In this document: positions 1-27,210 of the stretch, piece by piece
How positions within the stretch are numbered: position 1 is the stretch's first letter
Layout of the letters: each line of letters begins with the position of its first letter
Assembly: GCF_029227915.1 (NCBI RefSeq)
Contig: NC_079882.1
Coordinates: 19,356,501-19,420,500 of the forward strand
DNA length: 64,000 bases
Reading direction: 5' to 3'
Origin: Hydractinia symbiolongicarpus
Taxonomy: Eukaryota > Cnidaria > Hydrozoa > Anthoathecata > Hydractiniidae
Translations under genes and position numbers: made by a program
The notes under the pieces: generated by a model
Told to the model about the DNA's origin: nothing
What the model saw: the letters and a program-made list of their open reading frames with translations, nothing else
Databases searched by the model: none

Positions 1-295
1 TAGTATAAATGGATTATGTGATCAACACTCCATAATAATGAAGGAATGTAAGAAAAATGACAAAAAAAGTTTGCGCTTTCATTTTTGTCACGGTTAGTTT
101 GTTTCCAAGTTGAAACATATAGTTATAAAAATCCATCATGCGTGCGCCATATGTCCGCCATTATTGTTCTGGATGCAAAATCAAAACATTTATTCACGCC
201 ACAACCCATTACAGTCTGAATCATTAATTTTTGCGAGGATTAATTGTTAAAAAGGTGACAAAGGAAGTAGGGGAAAGTACGAACGCTTGTGGAAG

Positions 296-480
296 TGGAA
301 AATGCGACCATTGAAATTTTTCGGGAAATTTGTTATGTATATAAATTTCGCCGATTAGACAATTATTCAAAAATTTCGCCGATATAAATTTTCGTGTATG
401 GCTAATTTCCAGATTTTCGCAGGGACTTAATTTCGAGAAATAGGACAAAATATGCGAAATATGGAAATTTTTGCGAAGCA
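296..480. repeat. Dispersed aatttcgc/gcgaaatt-rich repeat segment
   Basis: The stretch is dense in the words aaatttcgcc, ttttcgcag and gcgaaat. The same vocabulary recurs at about 16680-17070, 24055-24180, 24620-24730, 33955-34015 and 48890-48970, separated by ordinary AT-rich sequence. This suggests copies of one degenerate dispersed repeat family rather than coding sequence. The boundaries are approximate. Confidence 0.4.
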
Positions 481-3400
481 ATTCACTCGAAACCTGATAA
501 TTGCTAGTGCCCAGACCTGCGCGGTATGAAACTCATTAAATTAATTTATTTTCGACTTTTGTTGATTCGCAAAGATCCGCAACTATGACCAAAAGCTTTC
601 ATTTCCAAGGCTGACTTCGCGTGTTGACGGAAAGCACACAAGACAAAAACCATACAACATGGTACTAGAAATTAAAAAAAAGGTTGCGAAGCATTTCGCA
701 AGTTGCAAGCAAAATTAAACTATCCAATACTTTGTCCCCAGCGCTTCTTGTTTCTTTGGCGCTAACATCTTCCGAAATACATCAAAATTGAATATCATAT
801 AGAAGAACCCTGGGGACGAGGTAGGAAAATGAACGCTCTGCGGAACAATTCGTTGCTCAAAAACAGTTTTTTTTGCGAATAGACTGCGCGAGTATTTGAT
901 GTACGTGGGATATTCTTTTCAAAATGTGCGAGAAAATTAGATTACGCGAAACTAACAAAAACGAATAACGCGTGTTAAAATTTTGTACCGCCTTTTCCCA
1001 CAGAATGGTAAAAGTAAAGAGCGCAATACAAAATTACACTTTTAGCAGTATTCCGAAAGATATGTGATACATCGAGTTGTACAACCCGCAGAAGTTGGTC
1101 CTAACGTAACGATTTCGTAAATAACCTCACAACAAAACAGTATTTTTTTCACGTAAAAATACCGGCACTAGAAGCCACAGAATCTGCTGGAACGAATTTC
1201 GAAAACTCACGGGAAACAATTAAAACAAAAACAAACAAATCAAAACAGTTTTTTAACTTTATCAAGATTTATTAAATAGCTTCAAATTTGGGCAGAAAAA
1301 CAATAACGGATTCGCCTTTTTTTCACCACACGCATTAGAAGATTACATCACTCACTCCCATTGTACACAATCTAAAAGAAAAAGAAAACATTTTCATATA
1401 GTGAAGCTTCCAGTGCCTTTAAGGGATGGCCAAGTCAATGGAATTGAAAGCACTGTTTTTCATCTTATAAATAATTAAGGCTAATTCGGAAAAGTATAAA
1501 AGAAAAAAACTAAACAATTTGGCAACTTTACTAATTTTATACGCAAAGTTCCAACCATACCAACAGTTTCCAAATCTGACAAAATCATTTTAGAAGTGTT
1601 TATTTTTTCAGAATTTGATTGATGCAAGGCCAAGGGAAATTAAATAAGTTTATTGTCCTAGACCCATTTAAAAACATATGCTTCTCATCATTCAGTTTTT
1701 TTTCAACCAACATTAATGTAATCACCCAGAGGAAATTATAATGTCTCTTGTGTGTGTTTTAGAAGCTGAGTACACAAATACACAAATATTACAAGTGCTG
1801 AACTTTGGCAATCATATTTTGCAATCAGACCCTTTTAAAAACTATACTGAACCATGTCAATTATTAAATTCAGCACTAATAGAAAAGCACCTTGGATAGG
1901 ATTCTTTGTTGGGCAAATAAAATGACTGACAAATGGTGCATCGTGAATGAAATAGTAATTTTTACACAAATAATTTAAAAAATAATGAACTTTGTTATGT
2001 GGGTTGTTCTCAAACACACGTGGACGGTGGACAAAAAACTGTGATGTAATTTCTCTTGGTCTATTATTCCTGAGAATATTCTAAAATAAGAGGGTGTCAA
2101 TAAGCTGCAAACAGCCACATATATAAGGGCGAGTTCGGGCAACTTTTCCAATTAAATTAGTGATTGTCTTCCAAAACCGCCTGCACTTTCTCGAACTTGC
2201 CTGGAGCATTTTCAAAATTCAATTCCATGTAACATACCTTGTGGACTATAGTTGGAAAAAGATGCTTTAAGAGAAAGAAGTTAATAAAAATTAAAAGTTA
2301 TTTATCAAGTAAATTTTATCAAAAACCATCAAAAACAGTTCTTTTAAGAACTTTACTACCACATAGTTTATATACTTTATGGTCTATATGCAGGTTTTTT
2401 CGGGTGAATACTTCAATTTTTTTGCAAAACGCTAAACTTGCCCAAAAAGGCCTGCACGTTATACGGCGTATGCAGCTTATCAGCACCCTTGTTCTAAAAT
2501 TACAAGCAGTTTCGAAGATGCCCACGCCGTTTAGAGGACGTGGTACGGCTTGGGCATCCTTGAAGTTCTGTTTAATGACAGTTTTAATGTTTTAATGTCG
2601 TTTTAAACCTTGTTCTCAGGGAGGGTGTACGGAAAACTAATTCCTATTGACAATTACAATGCTGTTGGTTTGATAGCAAAAGTGGATATTTTTTTTAATT
2701 ACTGTAACAGGTTACTTATATAATAAATAAAAAATGATAAAAAACGGTTGGTCAGCTCACTCTAGCGCCCAGAGCTATTTGTTTTGTCTGCGCCCTAGCT
2801 ACAGGTTTTCCTATATCTGGCTATCAGTTAGGTAGTAATACAGCTTCTCCATATGTATTCTACAAATTACTTTCAATTCTTTTATACAAAACTGAGCTCT
2901 AGCTAGCTACCTTTCGTGTGATTAAGCCTTACCTTGATTTGGATAAAACCAATTAAAATTGATAATATTGTATTCTTACATCTTCTTAGAAACAATAAAA
3001 TAAAACACAGCGCGTTATAACTGTACAAATTACTTCAATTTTTCTTTAGGAAAGGGTACCTTACACAGGAGCTTTCCAATCCAACTAAAATCTCCAGAAA
3101 AAGCACAGCAACAAAAAAGCTTAAAATACACAAGTAAAGTCGATTAGAAACAGGACTAGCAATAAATTTTTTCAAAAGAAGAAAACCGTTTTAATACTAT
3201 TATATTTCAATAAAATACAACTATAATAGTATTAGAAGCAAAATTGCGCAGTAATTAATTAATTATTTATACCATAATTAGCTATAATACAAAGAAATAA
3301 GGCATATTTTGGGTCTGCAAAATATACGTGTCTAAACAGCCGACTACCGTTTCTTGTTCACGGCATATTCCTCTTTGTGTGTTCAAGTTCGGCGGACGTA

Positions 3401-5545
3401 TAATCCGGACCAAAAGACGGGGGGGGGGTCAAAATCCGGGGGTGGGGGGGTACGAGCCGTACTTATTGCATTTTTTACTAAACTTATACTTTAACCCCTC
3501 GGTCCAAACTTATTTGTTTTATTAGAAAAAAAAATACCCTAGCTTTATGTGCAAAAATATCAGTCCTATTTCTTTACGCTGATTTTATATGATTTTTTTT
3601 CTATCGAAATTTTGAGAATCTCAATAATTCTCTTGGTATGCCTCGCGTGTAGCAAACGTGCTCCACAATTGCGCTTCGCTCGCTTCGCTCGCAAAGCTCA
3701 ATTGCTTCGCAAAAACTTTAGATCAGATTGAACAGAACAAACAAAAGGTGAAACGCAAAAAGGTACTTAGCTATATAATACTGTTTATTATAATACTTAT
3801 TCTTTGTCTTTTTTACAAATCATGAAATGTATAATTGGAAATTTCCTGAAATGTAGGAGCTTACCAGCTACAGCTTTAAAGAAAATGGCTAGCTAGCTAG
3901 CCACCATCCAACCCGAATCCAACCGAATTGGACAAGCGAGCCATAACGAGCAGCCAGAGGGATAATTACAAATTAGGCTATGATAATCTGAAAAGGCTAA
4001 GATTTATTTCTCCTAATTAGTTTTATACTATTAATATGTTTTTTCCGCCTATCGCTCTTATACAACATTTTATTGCTATCAAACCTACTTTTCCAAGTTC
4101 CACATATGTGCATGTATCCTGACAGCCAAGAAAAGAGGGACCACATAGGCCAAATTGACTCTTTAGCTTACACTAATTAAGGGTGCCGATAATCCGCATA
4201 TGCCGTAAAAAGTGTGTGCAATTTTAAGATCTGCGTTCAAAAAAATTCAAATGTATTCTCAAAAAAGCACTGCATCCATTTAAAAGTTCAAAATAAACTT
4301 TTTGATGCTAAATTTTAGAATATATACTAAAAAAATTATGATTTCACCCACTAATTGTATCTGCATATTTGCGTTACAGCTTTTTATGATGCACAAAATT
4401 TCTTGTTCTTTAAAAGAGCGTATCTGTGTTGCAGCTTTTATATAAATTTTTTTTTTTTCTGTATGTATTTTAAAGTTGGTCCTTTTTTGTTATAGCACAG
4501 CACCAGTTGTGCGTCTTGGAACCCTACTGTCAAGTTGTATAAGTTCACGAAAGTTTTAGTAAAATTTACCTTAAATGTTGTATGCTTATACTATGGTACA
4601 GCTTTTTATTAAACCATAGTTAAATTAATTCTGTGTGTTACGTGACTCTTACTTGGATTATGCCACCTCAACCACCCTCTGCCCCTTACACTAATGGAAT
4701 TGAAGGGAACTTTTATAATTTGTTGTGGGAACTGTGATTGTTTTTCTCCCCTACCTGTTATTGGATCCCTCCAAAACAAACAGACATAAACAGGTCATAA
4801 AACTCTCCTTTCAGTAATGACTCACTGGCTTAAAATGATGCTCTTCCTAGCTCTACAGTGCCCTAACATTATAAAGCTTTCTACAAAATTCTGGGTGTTA
4901 ATTATTATATGTATTTTCCTTTTTAATAGGCAAAAAGTTTTCAGCATATCTAATCTGAGACTCCTTAAAATTTAAGTATTGGATAAGCACATCAACAAAT
5001 CAAAATAAATTCTTAACAAAATGTGATCAAGAAAAAGTGTGTACAAAATAACTGTAATAAAAGCAAAGTTATCTGAAAATTTTAAAATGTGTATGTAAAA
5101 AGTGTTTTAGTACCAGATGGGCTACCCTAAAAAGAACAAACTTTTGAAGTAAAAAAAGAATAAACAATTTGAAAATCAAAATTTTGAAATACAATTCTCA
5201 CAGGTAAAGTGAAATAACACGACAAGTAAGAAAAAATTACGCTGAATTACAGCTTAGCAAGAAACATCATGAGTTGATTCTTGAGAAAACATTACTTTAT
5301 ATATAGCGTCTTTTGAACTTAAATTCGCATTTAGAGTTGAGCTTCAGTAGCCTTGTTCAATAAATACAAAACAATTGAGATAAGTAACCAACATGACACC
5401 ATAGGAATTGCTTTTCTTTTACAATGTTTTTAATTCTGTGCACAAAGCTGTGAATAAAATTGTTGCTGCATGTTCTGCAATTTCTTTCAAGCCAAACCCT
5501 CACATTTTTATTCTGATGTTTATTTAAACAACATTTTCTTTTTTG

Positions 5546-5549
5546 TATA

Positions 5550-5573
<24 letters not shown>
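5546..5573. repeat. (TA)n microsatellite
   Basis: Fourteen uninterrupted TA dinucleotides, flanked by ttttg on the left and aga on the right. It is a simple repeat with no gene around it. Confidence 0.95.
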
Positions 5574-5580
<7 letters not shown>

Positions 5581-6604
5581 GAAATATGAGAATCAAGAAT
5601 AATGCCCCTGGGTTAATAAGCAACCTGCAGAGCTCATGAAAATTGAACAAATATCTGCCTGATGATACCTTGTTCAGATCTTTATCTGCAATGTTTTTTG
5701 GTATCTTATAGCTACTCAAATAATCAATCAGAAAACTGTTTTATAGATTACTTATTAATTTGTCAAGGTTTAAGCTTTGGTTGTTCAACTTCCTAAATGT
5801 TTAGCCCTTCAACTAGACCCAAGGTCGGAATACTGAATACTATTAGCCATAACTTCTAATCACTGAACTTATATCAAGATAAATGCCCATATAAAAGAGA
5901 ATAAATTTTCCCATTCAGCATTGCTCAACGCTGAAGTAACAAATCGTCAGAATTCAGGTTTAAAGACGAAATGTTGTTTTTGAAAAACCATGGATATTTC
6001 GAGTTTTTCCACACAAAAATAAAATGATTTGAAGTCTAAGGGTTAACCTTTGACCCAAATCTTAATCTCCTTTAGTAGCTTCATTGCTTGTAAAAATGTG
6101 TATGTATATATAGATAAGACCTTGTTTAAACTAATGCGATGAGATAAATATTTTGAAGCAAAATTAAAGAGGTTTTACACACCTTCAAATATTGGCAACA
6201 GTTTCACATTTGCAGCTGTTCTTACTTACATATTACTAGCTATATTTTTTCTATGGTCTCTCTATTTTAGAATTGTCACCCATAAACACTTAACATTACA
6301 TATTTTATGCTAGTAAGCTGCAACACATAATGGTATGTATACACTTTGATTGTTCCATTTACAATCCTTGAAATTGGCTTTTTTGGCAACTTACTTTGTT
6401 AAGGGTGAAATGAAAATGCACAGAAATTTGAGTATATATACTGTAACTAATTCGAATTTGAATTTTCTTTATATAAAAAACATATTTTTTATCATGTGGT
6501 AAAGATTCATTGCAACTAGCTTAAAAAAATCACTTGTTAAAGTTCTTTTTTTTAAAAAAAATGTTTCTAGATCAGTATAAATTATTTTGAGATTCTTTTC
6601 GCCT

Positions 6605-6987
6605 TATTAACCCTATTCGGTCCGGGGTTTTTCTTCTTGAACATACTATCGGGTAAAATCCGACAAAATTGGGTAATGGATTAATCACGTGTCCAAATGA
6701 TGCGAAATGATTTTTCTTAATAAAACAAAGTTGTGTTGCAAGTTTCAAGTTCTAAAGATAATGCTAACAGGAGTTATTAAATTTCCCCCATTATAAGGAT
6801 TTCATAGAAATTTTTAGGGGTAGTTTCGAGTAATGGCCAATATTAAGGCCTGTGAAAGGTATGGAATCTAAAAATTTGGCTTGCAGGTGTCTAATAGATA
6901 AATATTAAACTCGGTAAGTTTTATAGCCGTATAACATAGCAATAAGGAGTTATTAAAAAAAAACTGTCGGGGGGGGGGGGGGGGGCG
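6605..6987. repeat. Probable dispersed repeat ending in a poly-G run
   Basis: The block starts near ccctattcggtccggggttt and ends in a run of 17 G at 6969-6985. Its composition (gggtaaaatccgacaaaatt and ggagttattaaa twice, near 6773 and 6947) differs from the surrounding AT-rich intron or intergenic sequence. I recognise no coding potential. It looks like a repeat copy, but no second full copy is present in this window. Confidence 0.35.
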
Positions 6988-7122
6988 AAATAATTAATAT
7001 AATATTAAAACTTATTAAAACTTGCATACTTTTCAGATTAACAAAAAGGTATATACTTTACATTTTAAAGATACATAACAATATAGTAAACAGTAACTAA
7101 ACTTGTTTTGTGTTTTATATAG

Positions 7123-22164
<15,042 letters not shown>

Positions 22165-22879
22165 TTAAAGCTGCACTGGAAAAGATCAACACCATAAGAG
22201 AAAGACACGCTTTGAGAGTTTCAGAGAGATAGCATGTGTGTGTGTAAAATATCCGCTGTGTGTTACCATGAAGAAGTGGAAACTCTAGTTGTAGAATTTA
22301 TTTGGAGTATTCAACGTTTTTAATCCCATAGTAGTTTTATCTAAACACTTGCTTCTCCGGATTACCCTTTCTATTTTTCCATAAGGTGCCAACTTACTTT
22401 TATTTGTGCAAATATAATTCACCAATTTTTTGTTTTGTTAGAATTTCACTATTATGGCGTTTTGAAAAGTGAAGTTAACTGTCGGGGATGTTTTATGGTG
22501 TAAGAATTGTTTGATGGGTAAACCGATGACTACATTGAAAACAAGCAAAACGCGGACTTAGTTTGCCCAGAACCAGTTTTAAATTCGAAGTCGAATTATT
22601 CTGAGAACACGGCACTACGGAATTAGAAAATTGGCGCACTTGGAAACGGAAAGTTTCGCAGAGTACAATTTTGTAACGCGAAATTTTCGCTCGTGGGACC
22701 GATGTTACGAGTTTACATTTTACATCTCGATTCGTGCAAAAAATGACTTTTAAAAAAATCAACTTACCTTGTCTACACATTGAGAAAAACACGGATAGGC
22801 GGTCAATACAACATTCAAGAACACACTCTTCGCACTCACATCTAACTTTTATGGCGCGTGGCCTTGTGGTTATAGAGTT

Positions 22880-22912
22880 TAGCTGTGGTAAAGACACTCT
22901 TTACCACAGCTA
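22880..22912. repeat. Perfect 15-bp hairpin
   Basis: The arm tagctgtggtaaaga and its perfect reverse complement are separated by the 3-nt loop cac. It lies about 715 bp downstream of the PRPF40 stop codon, in sequence without a gene. It has no tRNA features. Confidence 0.85.
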
Positions 22913-24291
22913 CGGGTCATCGCAAATATGCGTCGTATAAATGCTTTTAAAAACGTTTGGAGTTAACAAGGCATAACCCTAACCTACAATAGGAGCTTGC
23001 GCCTTTTCATGATTAAGATGTATTCCATGTTGGATCATTCAAAAATTTCTCAAATCTTACTTTTTATCCTCGAAGACCTTGACGGTAAATTTGGAGTTAG
23101 CGAGCCTAGGACGCAAATGGAGAATGTGAAATATTTAGTCCTCGCTCCACCAGGCTTGCTATTGTTGACACTGTCACAATAAAAAAGATAAAATTGCGCA
23201 ATCGTATCCAAAAACAGAAACAGCATAAAAATAGTTTCAATGGTAAGTAAACTATCTCCTGTAGCGTGGATCTACCATCAGGGTGAAGGGTTCTTTTCTC
23301 CCGCTTTTGACTCACATTTGTATTCTGGATTATTTATAATTGAGTATTTTTACGCATTTGTGAAACGGATGGCTAAATTAAAAAACAATGGAATATAATG
23401 GGGGGTCAATGTACACAAAGTGATTTAATAGGGAAAAGTTAAAGATCAAAATGGCAAAAAATGTTGAACAACATGTAAAGAACATATTTTTATTATTTTG
23501 CACTACTTAACTTGCCAATAAAATAGCGATTAAAGATAGCCACCATATTGCACGTTCGACTTGTTATTGAAGGTTTCCGGTCTGTATATTTATTCAAATG
23601 TGGCGCCATCTCATGATAAACTTTATCGTTCGAAATTTGTAGTATGTTGTGGAAAAGGGACTCAAAACATGAAAAATAATTGTTGTTGGTTATGACAGAT
23701 ATTTCTTTAGTTCAAAGAAGTTTAAACGAAGGTTATAAAAAGCTGTTACTACTATAGTATGTGAAATATTCTTGGTTATCTCAAGTAAAAGATGTTATTT
23801 TTGATGTTTACTAAAAAGTACATCTAAAACCTACTTATTTCCACCCCATACAGCCATGGAATTTCTGCAAAAATGTTGTTATAAAGATATATAGGTAGTT
23901 AGTCGTGAAATATAGTTTTATATTTGGTATTATAGTAGTTATCTTAGAAGATTTTAGGATTTAGAAATCTATAAATATTTTTCACTCGCTTAAAATTTAT
24001 TTTCTGGCTGCCACAAAATAGTTTCTTGTTCGCCTCTCCTTTAATAGAATATATTTTCTCGAGAATTTCATTTCGCAAATAGAAATTTCGTTGTTGTTTT
24101 TTAAATTTTGCCAGAATTTAATTTCGCAAATGAATAGTTTCAATAAATTTCGCGAGAATTTATTTTAGCGAATGGTCAATTTCTATTTCTAAATTATCAT
24201 GTTTAATGTTTTTATTCTACATGCTTTTTTTATAAAAATACAACAAACAATACCGCTATTGTTTTTAACTCAAAACCCTAGCCTGATATTC

Positions 24292-24507
24292 TTATAAAGC
24301 ATGTTTTGCAAAAGAAAAGGCGCGTGGCACAAGTTCACGATTATTATACTGTAAATAATCAAAATCATTTGTCCTGCCATCAACAGTTAAAGTCTTTGTC
24401 CAAATTGAATCAGATCCATCGGAGGAATCGTCATCTCTGTCATTGTCGTCGTTCTCAGGACCTGAATAAGAAACCACCGACAGATGACTCTTCACTTCTC
24501 CAGCTGG
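24292..24507 (-). CDS. Putative terminal exon of an unidentified gene
   Basis: A minus-strand open segment of 71 codons plus stop follows a good acceptor (tttttcttttttcaccag). The translation is protein-like: an acidic Asp/Ser-rich stretch (NDDNDRDDDSSDGSDS), then IWTKTLTVDG, FDYLQYNNRELVPRAFSF and the end AKHAL. The mixed composition and aromatic-rich C-terminus are unlike the random frames nearby. I do not recognise the family, and I found no matching upstream exons between 24508 and 26700. It could be the last exon of a minus-strand gene with short or distant exons, or a chance frame. Confidence 0.35.
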   Translation of the reverse strand, partial: PAGEVKSHLSVVSYSGPENDDNDRDDDSSDGSDSIWTKTLTVDGRTNDFDYLQYNNRELVPRAFSFAKHAL

Positions 24508-26394
24508 CTGGTGAAAAAAGAAAAACATAAGCAAAGCACAGACGGTATCAAAAATTGGTAAATTTACACAAACACAATGATTTATTTATCCCCAAGTTTT
24601 GCTAAAAACAAGGTTTTAAAAAATGAAAAATGCGAAAATTTCATTTCGGAAATGACGGAATTCCTCAAAATTCGCGAGAACATATTTTCGCGAAAGGCGA
24701 CAGTGATGGCATAAAGCATTTTGCGAAAAGCAAAATTTATTTAGGTTTTAAAACTTTAAACTATATGATCACGACGAAAGTTTTTTTTTAAAATAGACAC
24801 AAAACTCGCGATGGAAATATGTTCGCCTTTTTTTAGTGCCTGCGAAATTATTTTGAGAGAGATTTTTTGCGATAATTAGGTGGACAACTAGCTCAGAGAT
24901 TCTGTTGAAGTGAAATCAGAAATTTCCCTAACATGGCTTTCAAGGTATTTTCAAATATGCAACCAAGAGCTAGCTCGATGTTTTTAGTCTGCAGGAAATT
25001 GAAGTACGCGCGCCAAATCAAAAATTTCGTGCACACGTTACATGAACCAAAATGATTTGGAATTTGGACACGCGAACAAAGCAAGGACAAAACAAAACAA
25101 GAAGTTGTTTTGTATTAAACAGCAGGATTAAGATCTTTTTCTTATTCAGCAGTAATATGTTTAATGCATAAACCCAGAAGTTCTGTGCTGTAGCTAACTA
25201 AAAAGAGTCTCAGCAGTAAAAGAATACTACCTGCTAGCTACAACAACATTCTGCGATGGGGATTGCAGTAACACTTTTAGCTAGCTAGCTGGCTGATTCA
25301 AATAATAGCCTGAAACAATTCTCTTCAATGAATTCAAAAAGTCCCAGACCTATCTTGTGTATAATATTGGTCCAGTAGTTTTTATAACCTATTTTGAGAT
25401 GTTCCTCAAACAATCTTGAATCATCATAGTAAAAAACGATCAATTGTACTCTTAAAAATGCCCCTTAAGTATTTATGCACATCTTCCAATGTATAAAGCT
25501 TTAATGCTGATCAAACTAATATATAGATGACTTGCCAATGTTTACAAAAGTTAAAAAGTTTGCGTTCTTTTTGCACATGTAATACAAGCATTTCTGTAAA
25601 AAATATAAACAACCACAGTAATTAAAGAAATCCAAACAAAAAAGAAATTTTGCTTAAAGTTAGTGAAATTTTTTAAGCAGAATTAGAAAAATATATATAG
25701 TTAATTTTTAATTTCAGTTCCTTTTGGGAAAATCTTTAATCTTCATTTAATAGCCATTTTACTCTGTGAGTCTTTCTTTTTAACCTATACAAAACTGCAT
25801 GCATGCCCATTGTTCTCAAAATCAAATCAAAACAACTATGTCACACCAAAAGTGGTCTAAGCAATAGTATGCTTTTGACAAACAGTTAAAAAGATATTGG
25901 GGTTTAAGAGTAATTTAATAATGTCATCAACCTGCCTGTTCCAAAACATGTGGTACAGCTTTTGGGAACTTCAAATTTAGTCCTGGGTGTCTCCTAGGTA
26001 CCCACACCAGAAATGAGGTCAGTTATTTCAAGCTGTTTCTAAGATTTAGGCCTTAAGCAATAAAGTGCAATGTGATAGCTTCAATAATTTTGAAAATGCC
26101 AGTCTAATGCATAGACGTCATGCCATATTGGCTTAAATGACTTAAAAAAGTGGTATTGTAGAGTCCATTCCTATCAATTTTAATGCACCCTGTAAATTTC
26201 CAAAGAAAGTTTTGCTCCCTCTTCATCTGTGATAAATCATTTTGTTGTTTTATCAACATAAAGATACATGACTTCTTCTGGTGCCTTTAGATTGCACCAT
26301 TACCAACTTGTCATAACTTTATGCTCAGTCTTTGGTAGATTAATTTTTGTGCACATCTTAACAAGCTGTTGTTCGTCGGTATCAGTATTATCTT

Positions 26395-26560
26395 CTCCTT
26401 CATTACTATCACCCTCTACGACCATTTTTTAGTCCCCTTTTCAATGTCCTTTTTTTCTTCTTCATCCCTCCTTCTTTTCCTCATCCTTCTTTTCCTCCTC
26501 CTCCTCCTTTTTTTCTTTTTTTGTCTACTTTTTCTTCTTCAATTACGGCTACTACCATTT
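26395..26560. repeat. Polypyrimidine (CTT/CCT)-rich tract
   Basis: The plus strand is almost purely C/T (ttcttcttcatccctccttc and similar words), so the minus strand is purine-rich and would encode Lys/Glu runs. Just left of it the minus strand contains a short protein-like string, LVKMCTKINLPKTEHKVMTSW, ending in a stop. This may be a relic of a gene or mobile element. No gene can be supported. Confidence 0.5.
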
Positions 26561-27210
26561 TTTGTAAATTGACTGTTAGTTTTTGTATCATGGTGGTGAA
26601 ATGTCAAATTTTGGCAGCCAGTAACCGTTGAGCCATCGTTAAGTGTTGACCCATCGTTAAACATTATTGTTCAAGGAACAGGTGGCCACTTAAATATGAT
26701 GAAATCAAAATGAAATACAATAATAAGGAACACTATGGACTATATTCTGCTCATTACTCCAATTTATTTTATCATACACGCAGTGATTGCTGGGATAAAT
26801 ATGAATAAAAAATTATTAAGAAATTATAAAAGAACCTTTTGTACTTCCATGTTACATAATGCTTTGTTAAGTATTTGTTCTTATTTTATGTCAAGAATGG
26901 TGTTTCGTTTGTTAAAATAAGTAATAACTGATTAACTAAATGCTCAACTTGACAAAATACTATACAATATATATAAAAATTTTTAAAAATACATACATGT
27001 GATGCTTTCTACTGTATACATCAATCATGGCATGTCTGGGCGTGGTCGAGTGGGATGGCACAATATTCACGGCCAGGCCCAGTGTTAATGTTCTAAAGAC
27101 AGCACTGTATATAATTTAGCTTTTGTTGTATCCTTTGTTTTTAGTAATGGATTATTTCTTTTTGTGTTTCATTTTAGGAAAACATATGCAACTAATTCTG
27201 ACTTGTAGTA

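Larger units (their letters stand above)
1..7122. other. No supported gene; intergenic and/or PRPF40 5' introns
   Basis: I see no reading frame here that looks like conserved protein. The first 1.2 kb is somewhat richer in CG-containing words (ttcgc, cgaaa) than the rest. The region holds a (TA)n tract at 5546-5573, G-rich stretches near 3420-3450 and 6969-6985, and tandem cgcttcgct words near 3675-3710. The first visible PRPF40 exon (7123) is preceded by a splice acceptor, so an upstream exon with the start codon should lie in this region or to its left. I could not identify it. Confidence 0.5.
22165..27210. other. Mostly intergenic region
   Basis: After the PRPF40 stop this 5 kb region holds a 3' UTR, cgaaatt-rich repeat segments (24055-24180, 24620-24730), a hairpin (22880-22912), one plausible minus-strand exon (24292-24507) and a polypyrimidine tract (26395-26560). 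A splice acceptor at 27176-27177, just before the next gene's start, suggests a 5' UTR exon in its right-hand part. Confidence 0.45.

Noticed and set aside
2239-2595. 118-codon plus-strand frame
   Set aside because: Low-complexity basic/hydrophobic translation with no conserved motif and an overlapping open frame on the other strand; typical of AT-rich noncoding DNA.
4660-4734. Short frame starting MPPQPPSAPYTNG, considered as the missing first exon of PRPF40
   Set aside because: It ends in a stop after 24 codons, and no donor gives the phase 0 junction needed to join the exon at 7123.
5357-5719. 120-codon minus-strand frame
   Set aside because: It runs through the (TA)n microsatellite as an Ile/Tyr repeat and shows no family features.
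22493-22897. 134-codon minus-strand frame rich in Cys
   Set aside because: No recognisable domain, no splice context, and it overlaps the hairpin and cgaaatt-type words.
26395-26560. Polypyrimidine tract as a coding Ser/Phe/Leu-rich protein
   Set aside because: The translation is pure low complexity, and the tract is better explained as a simple-sequence region.
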